DNA of 64,000 nt. Origin: CAZKCI01 sp964584165 (GTDB taxonomy: Bacteria > Auribacterota > Erginobacteria > Erginobacterales > CAZKCI01). Positions within the stretch are counted from its first letter, which is position 1. Each line of letters opens with the position of its first letter. The stretch is from contig CAZOYW010000012.1 in NCBI GenBank assembly GCA_964584165.1, positions 1 through 64,000 of the forward strand, given 5' to 3'. A model generated the notes under the pieces. It searched no databases and had not been told where the DNA came from. It worked only from the letters and a program-made list of their open reading frames with translations. The position numbers and the translations under genes were made by a program. Below, one piece after another: positions 48,125 through 55,661 of the stretch.

Positions 48125-49285
48125 ATGAATTATTTTTTTACTGAGGAGCAGCTCATGGTCCGCGACCTGGCCCGCCGGGTGGCGGAGGAGAAGATCCGGC
48201 CGCTGAGGGCCGAGTGCGACGAGAAGGCTCAGTTTTCCTGGGACGTGGTCAAGGTCTTGCGGGAGTCCGACCTCTTCGGAATCTACATCGCCGAGGAGTT
48301 CGGCGGTCTAGGGGGAGGCGTGATCGAGCTCTGCCTCGCCGTCGAGGAGATGAGCCGGGTCTGCGGCGGCCTCTCCCTCTCGCTCGCCGCCACGGCCCTG
48401 GCCACCTTCCCGATCATCCTCTTCGGGACGGCGGAGCAGAAGCGGGCCTATCTCCCGAAGCTCGCCCAAGGCTCTAGCCTCGCCGCCTTCGCCCTGACCG
48501 AGCCGGAGGCCGGGTCCGACGCCGGCTCGACCAAGACAGTCGCCCGCAAGGACGGCGACTCCTACGTGCTCAACGGGACCAAGTGCTTCATCACCAACGG
48601 CGGCGTGGCCGACATCTTCACCGTCGTCGCGATGACCGACAAGACCCTGGGATCGCGGGGGGCGAGCGCCTTCATCGTGGAGAAGGGGACCAAGGGTTTC
48701 TCCGTCGGGAAGGAGGAGCACAAGATGGGGATCCGGGCCTCCTCCACCTCCGAGCTCATCTTCGAGGACTGCCGGGTCCCGGCGAAGAACCTCCTCGGGC
48801 GGGAGGGGATGGGCTTCATCGTGGCCATGCGCACGCTCGACCAGTCCCGCCCCGGCGTCGCCTCCCAGGCCCTGGGGATCGCCCAGGGCGCGCTGGACGA
48901 GGCGGTCGCCTACGCCCGCAAGCGCCAGCAGTTCGGCCGCCCGATCGCCTCCTTCCAGGGCTTGCAGTGGCTCCTGGCGGACATGGCCACCCGCCTCGAA
49001 GCGGCCCGCGCGCTGGTCTACTGCACCGCCCGGGCGATCGATTCCGGGGAGAAGAAGTTCACCAAGGAGGCGGCGATGAGTAAGCTCTTTGCCTCCGACG
49101 TCGCCATGTACGTCACCACCAACGCGGTCCAGATCCTGGGCGGCTACGGCTACATGAAGGAGTACCCGGTCGAGAAGATGATGCGGGACGCCAAGATCAC
49201 CCAGATCTACGAGGGGACCAACCAGATCCAGCGGGACGTCATCGCCTCCCAGCTGATCAAGGAAAGCGCGAGCCGGAAAACGTGA
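48125..49285 (+). CDS. Acyl-CoA dehydrogenase
   Basis: 386 residues, three-domain ACAD: N-terminal helices, 'FALTEPEAGSDAGSTKT' (FAD/substrate), 'CFITNGGVADIFTVVAMTD', and C-terminal 'QILGGYGYMKEYPVEKMMRDAKITQIYEGTNQIQRDVIA' (split here), whose Glu in 'YEGT' is the usual catalytic base. Similar to short-chain (butyryl-CoA type) enzymes. Electrons normally go to EtfAB, encoded 1.3 kb downstream. With the ferredoxin-type EtfA it may be a bifurcating complex (Bcd-Etf or CarCDE-like). Its leader palindrome hides the RBS. Direction of catalysis is not known. Confidence 0.9.
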   Translation: MNYFFTEEQLMVRDLARRVAEEKIRPLRAECDEKAQFSWDVVKVLRESDLFGIYIAEEFGGLGGGVIELCLAVEEMSRVCGGLSLSLAATALATFPIILFGTAEQKRAYLPKLAQGSSLAAFALTEPEAGSDAGSTKTVARKDGDSYVLNGTKCFITNGGVADIFTVVAMTDKTLGSRGASAFIVEKGTKGFSVGKEEHKMGIRASSTSELIFEDCRVPAKNLLGREGMGFIVAMRTLDQSRPGVASQALGIAQGALDEAVAYARKRQQFGRPIASFQGLQWLLADMATRLEAARALVYCTARAIDSGEKKFTKEAAMSKLFASDVAMYVTTNAVQILGGYGYMKEYPVEKMMRDAKITQIYEGTNQIQRDVIASQLIKESASRKT

Positions 49286-49409
49286 ACGTTACTAAAGGTT
49301 ACTAAGGGGTTACTAAAGGGGGTTACTAAGGGTTGCCGAACCGCCAGCGCCCTGCCGCAACCCCCAGTAACCTTTCTAGTAACCTTTAGTAACCTTTCTA
49401 GTAACCCCC
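49286..49409. repeat. Word array, GGTTAC(T) class
   Basis: 'gttactaaaggttactaagg' words, spacer 'gccgaaccgccagcgccc', then 'ccagtaacctttctagtaacctttagtaacc'. The array ends at the ATG of the DUF362 gene, leaving no independent ribosome binding site. Confidence 0.75.
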
Positions 49410-50489
49410 ATGCCCTCCCCCGTCGCAGTCCTCCGCACCGCCCCCGAGACGGTCCTCGACGACTACGCCCGGCTCCTCGACCTGGCGGGGCTCGCCCGGG
49501 CCCTCGATCCCTCCCGGGAGACGATCCTCAAGGTCAACGTCTCCTGGCACGTCTACTACCCGGCCTGCTCCACCACTCCCTGGCAGCTGGAGGGGGTGAT
49601 CCGTTATCTGCTCGCCAAGGGCTTTTCCGCCGACCGCCTGATCGCCGCCCATAACCGGACCGTGGTGGTGAGCGACCGGGTGGGGGAGGTGAACAACAAG
49701 CAGCGGCCGGTCCTGGAGAAATACGGGATCCGGACGGTCTACCTCAACGAGCCGGGCGTGGAGTGGGTCCCCTACACCCCCCGCCGGCCATTCCGGGTCC
49801 TGGAGTGGATCTTCCCCGACCGGGTCCGGATCCCCTCCCTCTTTATCGGGCGGAACATCATCCATCTCCCCACCCTGAAGACCCACGTTTTTACCACCAT
49901 CACCGGGGCGATGAAGAACGCCTTCGGGGGGCGCCTCTCGGAGCGGCGGCACTGGACCCACGCCGTTATCCACGAGACCCTGGTCGACCTCCTCCAGATC
50001 CAGCGCGATATCCATTCCGGGATCTTCGCCGTGACCGACGGGACGATCTCCGGTGACGGCCCCGGCCCGCGGGCCATGGTCCCCCACATCACGAACTTGA
50101 TCCTCGCCTCGGCCGACCAGGTGGCGATCGACGCCGTGGCCGCCCAGTTGATGGGCTTCGACCCGCTTGCCCTCCCCTTCATCCGGCTCGCCCACGAGGC
50201 GGGGCTGGGGGTCGGCGATCCGGCTTCCATCCCGATGGCCGGAGACGACGTCTCGTCGGTGAACCTCCACTTCCGCACCGCCGACACCTTGGCCAGCCGC
50301 GGCCAGAAGGCGATCTACCACGGGTGCCTGAAGCGCTTCGAAAACTTTCTCCTCCGGACCCCGCTTGTCCCCTGGTCGTTCGCTGCCTCGCGCCTCTACC
50401 ACGACGCCTACTGGTTCCCCTGCCACGGGAAGCAGCGGGTCGAGGCGATCATGAAGAGCGGGTGGGGCAAACTGTTCCAAAAATACTGA
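49410..50489 (+). CDS. DUF362 domain protein
   Basis: 359 residues. The DUF362 pattern 'ILKVNVSWHVYYPACSTTPWQLEGVIRYLLAKGF', 'IIHLPTLKTHVFTTITGAMKNAFGG' and 'AVTDGTISGDGPGPR' with 'ASADQVAIDAVAAQLMGF' is clear. Function of the family is not established; many relatives carry ferredoxin clusters, which this one lacks (no CxxCxxC). It stands between acyl-CoA dehydrogenase and etfB, so it may serve the same pathway. ATG directly abuts the array. Confidence 0.82.
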   Translation: MPSPVAVLRTAPETVLDDYARLLDLAGLARALDPSRETILKVNVSWHVYYPACSTTPWQLEGVIRYLLAKGFSADRLIAAHNRTVVVSDRVGEVNNKQRPVLEKYGIRTVYLNEPGVEWVPYTPRRPFRVLEWIFPDRVRIPSLFIGRNIIHLPTLKTHVFTTITGAMKNAFGGRLSERRHWTHAVIHETLVDLLQIQRDIHSGIFAVTDGTISGDGPGPRAMVPHITNLILASADQVAIDAVAAQLMGFDPLALPFIRLAHEAGLGVGDPASIPMAGDDVSSVNLHFRTADTLASRGQKAIYHGCLKRFENFLLRTPLVPWSFAASRLYHDAYWFPCHGKQRVEAIMKSGWGKLFQKY

Positions 50490-50491
50490 AG

Positions 50492-50560
50492 TTGATGGGT
50501 AAGGGCTAAGAAGTGGGTTTGGTCGATGGGCAAGGTGGATGGTGGCGGTCCATCGAACCG
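50492..50560. repeat. Word array, GGGCAAGG class
   Basis: 'gatgggtaagggctaag', 'gtcgatgggcaaggtgg', then 'atggtggcggtccatcgaaccgccgattcc'. Weak inverted half. Related to 43097-43232. Confidence 0.5.
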
Positions 50561-50601
50561 CCGATTCCATCTTTGAACCATTGCTGGGGAGAGAACTCCG
50601 A

Positions 50602-51387
50602 ATGGAAATTGTAGTGTGCATAAAACAGGTCCCCGACACCACCGAGGTGCGGATCAACCCGGAGACCAACACCCTGGTCCGGGAGGGGGTACCCAGCATC
50701 ATCAACCCCTTCGACCTCTATGCGATCGAGGAAGGGGTGCGGATCAAGGAGAAGCACGGGGGGAAGGTGACCGTGATCAGCATGGGCCCCCCCCAGGTCG
50801 AAGCCGCTCTCCGGGAGGCGATCGCCCTGGGGGCGGACGAGGCGGTCCACCTCTGCGACCGGGCCTTCGCCGGTGCCGACACCCTGGCCACCTCCTACGC
50901 CCTCGCGCAAGGGATTCGGAAGCTCGGGGCCTTCGACCTGATCATCTGCGGGAAGCAGGCGATCGACGGGGACACCGCCCAGGTCGGCCCGGGGATCGCG
51001 GTCCACCTCGGCATCCCCTCGATCGCCTTCGTCAAGGCGATCCCGGAGATCGGGGGAGGGAAGATCCAGGCCCAGCGGATGACCGAGGAGGGCTATGAGA
51101 CGGTCGAGGGAACGCTTCCCCTCCTCCTCACCGTGGTCAAGGACATCAACCAGCCCCGCCTCCCCTCCCTCAAGGGGAAGATGAAGGCCAAGAGACAAGA
51201 GATCAAGCGCCTCGGCGCGGCCGAGATCGGGGCCGAGGAGAAGCGGATCGGCCTGGACGGCTCGCCCACGCAGGTCGTCAGGGTCTTCTCGCCCCCGGCC
51301 CGGGCGGGCGGAAAGGTTTTTACCGGAGAGGCGGGAGCGATGGTGGACCAGCTGGTGGGGGAACTCGAGAAAAACAAGTTAGTATAA
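50602..51387 (+). CDS. etfB: Electron transfer flavoprotein, beta subunit
   Basis: 261 residues: MEIVVCIKQVPDTTEVRINPETNTLVREGVPSIINPFDLYAIEEG (parts), 'CGKQAIDGDTAQVGPGIAVHLGIP' and C-terminal 'QVVRVFSPPARAGGK'. Binds FAD/AMP and docks to the dehydrogenase. In bifurcating Etf the beta subunit FAD takes electrons from NADH; whether this one does cannot be read by eye. Followed by etfA after a 156-nt array region. Confidence 0.93.
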   Translation: MEIVVCIKQVPDTTEVRINPETNTLVREGVPSIINPFDLYAIEEGVRIKEKHGGKVTVISMGPPQVEAALREAIALGADEAVHLCDRAFAGADTLATSYALAQGIRKLGAFDLIICGKQAIDGDTAQVGPGIAVHLGIPSIAFVKAIPEIGGGKIQAQRMTEEGYETVEGTLPLLLTVVKDINQPRLPSLKGKMKAKRQEIKRLGAAEIGAEEKRIGLDGSPTQVVRVFSPPARAGGKVFTGEAGAMVDQLVGELEKNKLV

Positions 51388-51530
51388 AAGCAGGTTACTA
51401 AGAGCAGGTTGCTAATGAACTGGTTACGAAGAGAAGGTTACTAGAGGTTGCTAGGGACGGCAATCGTTTGTAACCTTTAGTAACCATTAGTAACCTGTTC
51501 TTAGTAACCGGCTCTTAGTAACCAGTGTCT
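51388..51530. repeat. Word array, GGTTAC/GGTTGC class
   Basis: 'gcaggttactaagagcaggttgctaatg', 'actggttacgaagagaaggttactagagg', spacer 'gggacggcaatcg', then 'gtaacctttagtaacc', 'ttagtaacctgttcttagtaacc'. It separates etfB and etfA, which usually overlap or nearly touch. Confidence 0.75.
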
Positions 51531-51543
51531 TCGGAGCTCTTAT

Positions 51544-52737
51544 ATGTCCATCGAAGTCATCGCCGACAAATGCGTTGGCTGCGGGCTCTGCCTGAAGTCC
51601 TGCCCCTTCGGGGCGATCGAGCTCGACGAGGGGGTGGCCAGAATCAAGGACAACTGCACGCTCTGCGGGGCCTGCGTCGACTCCTGCAAGTTCGAGGCGA
51701 TCGTCCTGCGCAAGGCGCGCGGCGCGGAGGGGGCGCTGGACGAATACCGCGGGGTCTGGGTCTTCGCCGAGCAGAAGCAGGGGAAGGTTCAGGGCGTAGC
51801 CTTCGAGCTCCTGGGGGCGGGAAGGAAGCTCGCCTCCGCCCGCGAGGCCTCTCTCTCCGCCGTCCTGATCGGGGGGGGCTCGGAGGCGGAGGCCAAGAGG
51901 TTGATCGCCTCCGGGGCCGACCGGGTTTACCTGGCCGAGCATCCGGGTCTTGCCGTTTTCCTGGAGGAACCCTACGCCCGCCTCCTCGTCCGCCTGATCC
52001 GCGAGAAGAAGCCGGAAATCGTCCTCACCGGAGCCACCGCGATCGGCCGCTCCCTGATCCCGCGGGTGGCGGCGGAACTCGCGACCGGGCTGACCGCGGA
52101 CTGCACCGGGCTCGAGATCGACGTCGAGAAGGGGCTGCTCCTGCAAACCCGCCCCGCCTTCGGCGGCAACATCATGGCCACCATCATCACCCCGTCGCAC
52201 CGCCCCCAGATGGCCACGGTCCGCCACAAGGTGATGAAGGAGGCCGTCCCCGACCCCGCCCGCGCCGGCGAGATCGTGCGGGTGGCGGTTTCCGACGCCG
52301 ACCTCGCCTCCCGAACGCGGCTCCTTGCCTCCGTGGACGAAGCGGCGGCGACGGTCAACATCACCGAGGCGGACGTGATCGTCTCCGGGGGGCGGGGGCT
52401 CAAGGGGCCCGAGCATTTCGCCCTCCTCACCGCCCTCGCGCAAGCCCTGGGCGGGGCGGTGGGGGCGTCCCGAGCCGCGGTCGATGCGGGTTGGATACCT
52501 TATTCCCACCAGGTAGGCCAGACCGGGAAGACCGTCCAGCCGAAGATCTACATCGCCTGCGGGATCTCGGGGGCGATCCAGCACCTGGTCGGGATGCAGT
52601 CCGCCGAAACGATCATCGCCATCAACAAGGACCCCGAGGCGCCGATCTTCAAGGTCGCCACCTACGGCCTGGTCGGGGACGTTTTCGAGGTGGTGCCCCT
52701 TTTGACCAAGAAGCTCCTGGATAAGAAGAAGGGATAA
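51544..52737 (+). CDS. etfA: Electron transfer flavoprotein, alpha subunit with N-terminal ferredoxin domain
   Basis: 397 residues, longer than plain EtfA (about 310-330) because of an N-terminal 2[4Fe-4S] domain: C10, C13, C16, C20 and C38, C41, C44, C48 (CVGCGLCLKSCP; CTLCGACVDSC). The Etf part has 'GATAIGRSLIPRVAAEL.TGLTADCT', 'NIMATIITPSHRPQMATVR' and the FAD end 'GQTGKTVQPKIYIACGISGAIQHLVGM'. The same layout occurs in CarE and LctC, subunits of electron-bifurcating complexes. Partner is probably the acyl-CoA dehydrogenase at 48.1 kb. Confidence 0.93.
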   Translation: MSIEVIADKCVGCGLCLKSCPFGAIELDEGVARIKDNCTLCGACVDSCKFEAIVLRKARGAEGALDEYRGVWVFAEQKQGKVQGVAFELLGAGRKLASAREASLSAVLIGGGSEAEAKRLIASGADRVYLAEHPGLAVFLEEPYARLLVRLIREKKPEIVLTGATAIGRSLIPRVAAELATGLTADCTGLEIDVEKGLLLQTRPAFGGNIMATIITPSHRPQMATVRHKVMKEAVPDPARAGEIVRVAVSDADLASRTRLLASVDEAAATVNITEADVIVSGGRGLKGPEHFALLTALAQALGGAVGASRAAVDAGWIPYSHQVGQTGKTVQPKIYIACGISGAIQHLVGMQSAETIIAINKDPEAPIFKVATYGLVGDVFEVVPLLTKKLLDKKKG

Positions 52738-52880
52738 GACCTCAGTCGATGGCGGAGCGGTGCAAGGTGTAATGAACTGAGAGCAGAGAGCGCTTCATCA
52801 CACCTTACGCTTTACACGCCCCCCCTCGTGTCGTATATTCCTCCTCTTCCGCGTCCTTGCCCGCGGAACGAGCTACCGCC
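52738..52880. other. Intergenic region etfA-carbamoyltransferase
   Basis: 143 nt. Holds a weak word pair 'gcaaggtgtaatg' / 'catcacaccttacgctttacac' (inverted) and no recognisable promoter. A new transcript for the carbamoyltransferase cassette could start here, but I cannot place it. Confidence 0.4.
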
Positions 52881-54815
52881 ATGTACATACTCGGCATCTC
52901 GGCCTTCTACCACGATTCGGCCGCCGCCCTGGTCAAGGACGGCGAGATCGTCGCCGCCGCCCAGGAGGAGCGTTTCACCCGCATCAAGCATGATTTCAAC
53001 TTCCCCCGCCGGGCCATCGAGTATTGCCTGAAGGAGGCCGGGATCACGATGGCCGACGTGGAGTACGTCGGCTTCTACGACAAGCCCCTCCTCAAGTTCG
53101 AGCGGATCCTCGAGACCTATCTCTCCTACGCCCCCCGCGGGATCGCCTCCTTCCTCCAGGCCATCCCCCTCTGGCTCAAGGGGAAGCTTCACATCCGGGA
53201 GACCCTGGCCAAGGAGCTCAACTTTTCGGGCAAGGTGATCTTCCCCGAGCACCACGAGTCCCACGCCGCGAGCGCCTTCTTCCCCTCGCCTTTCGCCGAA
53301 GCCGCCTTCCTGACCGTGGACGGCGTCGGGGAGTGGACGACCACCTCCTACGGGGTGGGGAAGGGGAACCAGGTCCAGATCCTTGGCGACATCCACTTCC
53401 CCCACTCGCTCGGTCTCCTCTACGCCGCCTTCACCTACTACTGCGGGTTCAAGGTCAACAGCGGCGAATATAAGCTGATGGGGCTCGCCCCCTATGGAGA
53501 GCCGAAGTACGCCGGCCTGATCCGGGAGAAGCTGATCGACATCAAGGAGGACGGCTCCTTCCGCCTCCGCCTGGAGTATTTCGATTACGCGGCGGGGTTG
53601 GCCATGGTCGGGAAGAAGTTCTGCGATCTCTTCGGCGCCCCGGTCCGGCGCCCCGAGAGCGACCTCACGGAGCACTACATGGACTGCGCCCGTTCGATCC
53701 AGGACGTGACCGAGGAGATCCTCCTCAAGATGGCCCGCCATCTCCACCAGGAGACGGGGATGAAGAACCTCTGCCTGGCCGGGGGGGTGGCCCTGAACTG
53801 CGTCGCCAACGGGCGGATACTCCGGGAGGGCCCTTTCTCGGAGATCTGGATCCAGCCCGCCGCCGGCGACGCGGGCGGGGCCCTGGGCGCCGCGCTCTTC
53901 ATCTGGCACCAGTATCTCGGGCACCCCCGGAAGGCGGACGGCCGGGTCGATTCCCAGAAAGGGTCGTACCTCGGACCGCGCTTCGACGGGAAGCGGATCG
54001 AGGCCTTCCTGAAGGAGATCAAGGCCGACTACGAGTTCGTCCCGGACGAGAAGATCCCCGACCGGGTCGCCTCCCTGATCAAGGAGGGGAACGTCATCGG
54101 CTGGTTCCAGGGGCGGATGGAGTTCGGCCCCCGGGCGCTCGGCTCGCGCTCCATCATCGGGGACGCGCGCTCGCCCGAGATGCAGTCGATCATGAACCTG
54201 AAGATCAAGTTCCGGGAGTCCTTTCGCCCCTTCGCCCCCACCGTGTTGCGGGATCGGGTGAGCGAGTTTTTCGAGACCACGTCGGCCAGCCCCTACATGC
54301 TGCTCGTGGCCGACGTCCGCCGGGACAAGCGCCTCCCCCAGCTCTGCGCCTCCGACCTGGAGTGCCGCCTGGAAGAGCAGAAGAAGCTCCTGGTCAAGGA
54401 GATGAACGACCTCAAGGAGGTGGGACGGGAGGAGGACGCTCGCAAGGTGGAAAAGGTGATGGCGAAGCCGGAGTACCTGAAGTTCCGCTCAATCATCCAC
54501 CACCCCCGCTCCTCGGTCCCCGCCATCACCCACATCAACTATTCCGCCCGCCTCCAGACGGTGGACCGGAGGGACAACCCCCTCTACTACGACATGATCC
54601 AGGCCTTCGCCGGGATGACCGGCTGCCCGGTGATCATCAACACCTCCTTCAACGTGCGGGGCGAGCCGATCGTCTGCGCCCCGGAGGAGGCTTTCCGCTG
54701 CTTCATGCGCACCAAGATGGATTATCTGATCCTGGGGAATTACCTCCTGGACAAGAGAAAGCAGAAGGAATGGAAGGAAACCTTCGACTGGATGAAGGAG
54801 TTTCAACTTGATTGA
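52881..54815 (+). CDS. Carbamoyltransferase (NodU/CmcH/TobZ family)
   Basis: 644 residues from MYILGISAFYHDSAAALVKDGEIVAAAQEERFTR (parts). The Kae1-like N-domain has 'HHESHAASAFFPSPF' and 'TVDGVGEWTT', the metal and nucleotide site; the C-domain has 'GRMEFGPRALGSRSIIGD' and 'NTSFNVRGEPIVCAPEEA'. Family enzymes move carbamoyl from carbamoyl phosphate via carbamoyl-AMP to a sugar or small molecule hydroxyl. Acceptor unknown. The ATG at 52881 gives the conserved start; an upstream ATG (52857) adds eight residues. Its 3' end overlaps the SxtJ-like gene by eight bases. Confidence 0.92.
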   Translation: MYILGISAFYHDSAAALVKDGEIVAAAQEERFTRIKHDFNFPRRAIEYCLKEAGITMADVEYVGFYDKPLLKFERILETYLSYAPRGIASFLQAIPLWLKGKLHIRETLAKELNFSGKVIFPEHHESHAASAFFPSPFAEAAFLTVDGVGEWTTTSYGVGKGNQVQILGDIHFPHSLGLLYAAFTYYCGFKVNSGEYKLMGLAPYGEPKYAGLIREKLIDIKEDGSFRLRLEYFDYAAGLAMVGKKFCDLFGAPVRRPESDLTEHYMDCARSIQDVTEEILLKMARHLHQETGMKNLCLAGGVALNCVANGRILREGPFSEIWIQPAAGDAGGALGAALFIWHQYLGHPRKADGRVDSQKGSYLGPRFDGKRIEAFLKEIKADYEFVPDEKIPDRVASLIKEGNVIGWFQGRMEFGPRALGSRSIIGDARSPEMQSIMNLKIKFRESFRPFAPTVLRDRVSEFFETTSASPYMLLVADVRRDKRLPQLCASDLECRLEEQKKLLVKEMNDLKEVGREEDARKVEKVMAKPEYLKFRSIIHHPRSSVPAITHINYSARLQTVDRRDNPLYYDMIQAFAGMTGCPVIINTSFNVRGEPIVCAPEEAFRCFMRTKMDYLILGNYLLDKRKQKEWKETFDWMKEFQLD

Positions 54816-55233
54816 TTACAAATTTCCCCGCGGGACGAAGGACGTCCGCTCCTTCGCTCTGGTCCTCCCCGCCGCCCTGATCCTGGTCTGGGGGATCCTC
54901 TTCCTGGGCCTCCTCCGGGGCGGCTGGGGCGGGGGCGGGCAGATCGCGGTCTGCGCCGCCGGCCTCCTGCTCTTCCTCTGGGGGCGGATCTCCCCGGATA
55001 CCCTGAAGCCGGTCTACGTGGGCTGGATGTACCTGACCCGGACGGTGGCCTGGCTCCTGACCACGCTGGTTCTGGGGCTGGTCTTCTACCTCGGTTTCAC
55101 CGCGGTGGGCGGCCTGATGCGCCTCTTTGGGCGGGATCCCATGGAAAGGAAGCTCGATCCCGCCTCCGCTTCCTACTGGCGCCGGCGCCCCCCCTATCGG
55201 TTCGACCGCGCCCACTACGATCGTCAATTCTGA
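54808..55233 (+). CDS. SxtJ-like small membrane protein
   Basis: 141 residues from a TTG (MIDYKFPRGTKDVRSFAL). Three hydrophobic segments (residues about 16-36, 41-56 and 71-93), then 'LMRLFGRDPMERKLDPASASYWRRR' near the C-terminus, a strong mark of the SxtJ family. The family sits next to carbamoyltransferases in many phyla; the name comes from saxitoxin clusters, but no toxin pathway is implied. It overlaps the carbamoyltransferase gene, so it is co-translated. Its stop codon is inside a 22-bp palindrome. Confidence 0.85.
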   Translation: MIDYKFPRGTKDVRSFALVLPAALILVWGILFLGLLRGGWGGGGQIAVCAAGLLLFLWGRISPDTLKPVYVGWMYLTRTVAWLLTTLVLGLVFYLGFTAVGGLMRLFGRDPMERKLDPASASYWRRRPPYRFDRAHYDRQF

Positions 55234-55267
55234 GTCGGCCGCGGAGCGGCCGACTCAGAATTGACGA
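55221..55267 (+). repeat. 22-bp perfect palindrome over the SxtJ stop codon
   Basis: Left arm 55221-55242 contains the last three codons and TGA; loop GGA; right arm 55246-55267. The core is GAGTCGGCCGC / GCGGCCGACTC. Every base of the coding end is mirrored outside the gene. Confidence 0.9.
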
Positions 55268-55344
55268 ATGATTCGGCGGAGTATAATCTAATCCGGAGTG
55301 AGGCGCCGAACGAGGGGCCGCGCCCAGGCGAGCGAACGAACATT

Positions 55345-55363
55345 AATATTCCGGAGGAATATT
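55345..55363 (+). promoter_or_regulatory. Palindrome holding the DUF5989 gene ribosome binding site
   Basis: AATATTCC, loop GGA, GGAATATT, then 'tatt' and ATG at 55368. GGAGG (55353-55357) is half in the loop, half in the stem, as before the acyl-CoA dehydrogenase gene. Confidence 0.7.
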
Positions 55364-55367
55364 TATT

Positions 55368-55523
55368 ATGCAGGCCGGGCTGATCAAGGAATTCTGGGAT
55401 TTTCTCCGGGTGCGGAAGAAATGGTGGCTGCTCCCGATCATCGTTCTTCTCGCCCTGCTCGCCCTGCTGGTCTTCCTGACCAGCAATCCGGCGATCTCCC
55501 CCTTCGTTTACACCTTGTTCTAA
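55368..55523 (+). CDS. DUF5989-family single-pass membrane protein
   Basis: 51 residues: MQAGLIKEFWDFLRVRKKWW, then a helix LLPIIVLLALLALLVFL, then 'TSNPAISPFVYTLF'. Short N-terminal 'eFw.FLr.rKKwWLlPi' and terminal 'sp.aPFiYtlF' are the DUF5989 pattern. Members follow SxtJ and carbamoyltransferase genes, exactly the order here. Function unknown; possibly a membrane partner of SxtJ. The coding end (FVYTLF, stop) is the left arm of a 29-bp palindrome. Very likely a real gene although very short. Confidence 0.85.
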   Translation: MQAGLIKEFWDFLRVRKKWWLLPIIVLLALLALLVFLTSNPAISPFVYTLF

Positions 55524-55562
55524 GCGATCCGGAGGATCGCTTAGAACAAGGTGTAAACGAAG
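55502..55562 (+). terminator. 29-bp perfect palindrome over the DUF5989 stop codon
   Basis: Left arm 55502-55530 covers the last six codons, the TAA and seven more bases; loop GGA (55531-55533); right arm 55534-55562. No mismatch. Probably the end of the carbamoyltransferase transcript, though no T-run follows. Confidence 0.85.
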
Positions 55563-55584
55563 AATCGCGAGCCGAAGATCATTC

Positions 55585-55614
55585 CCCCGGGCAGGGCGTT
55601 CCCTCTGCCCGGGG
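55585..55614 (+). terminator. Hairpin upstream of smc
   Basis: 10-bp stem CCCCGGGCAG / CTGCCCGGGG with loop 'ggcgttccct'. Second possible terminator after the DUF5989 gene. Confidence 0.55.
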
Positions 55615-55661
55615 CAAGACATGTCCCATCTAATCCATAAAATATTCCGAAGGATAATTTT

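Noticed and set aside
51290..51330. Palindromic coding insertion in etfB (SPPARAGGK)
   Set aside because: Ordinary EtfB proteins have a similar Pro/Arg/Gly-rich segment here, and the DNA has no long perfect inverted repeat.
54808..55233. Saxitoxin-type toxin biosynthesis because of the SxtJ match
   Set aside because: SxtJ-like proteins are widespread beside carbamoyltransferases; no polyketide-like SxtA, amidinotransferase or other pathway gene is present.
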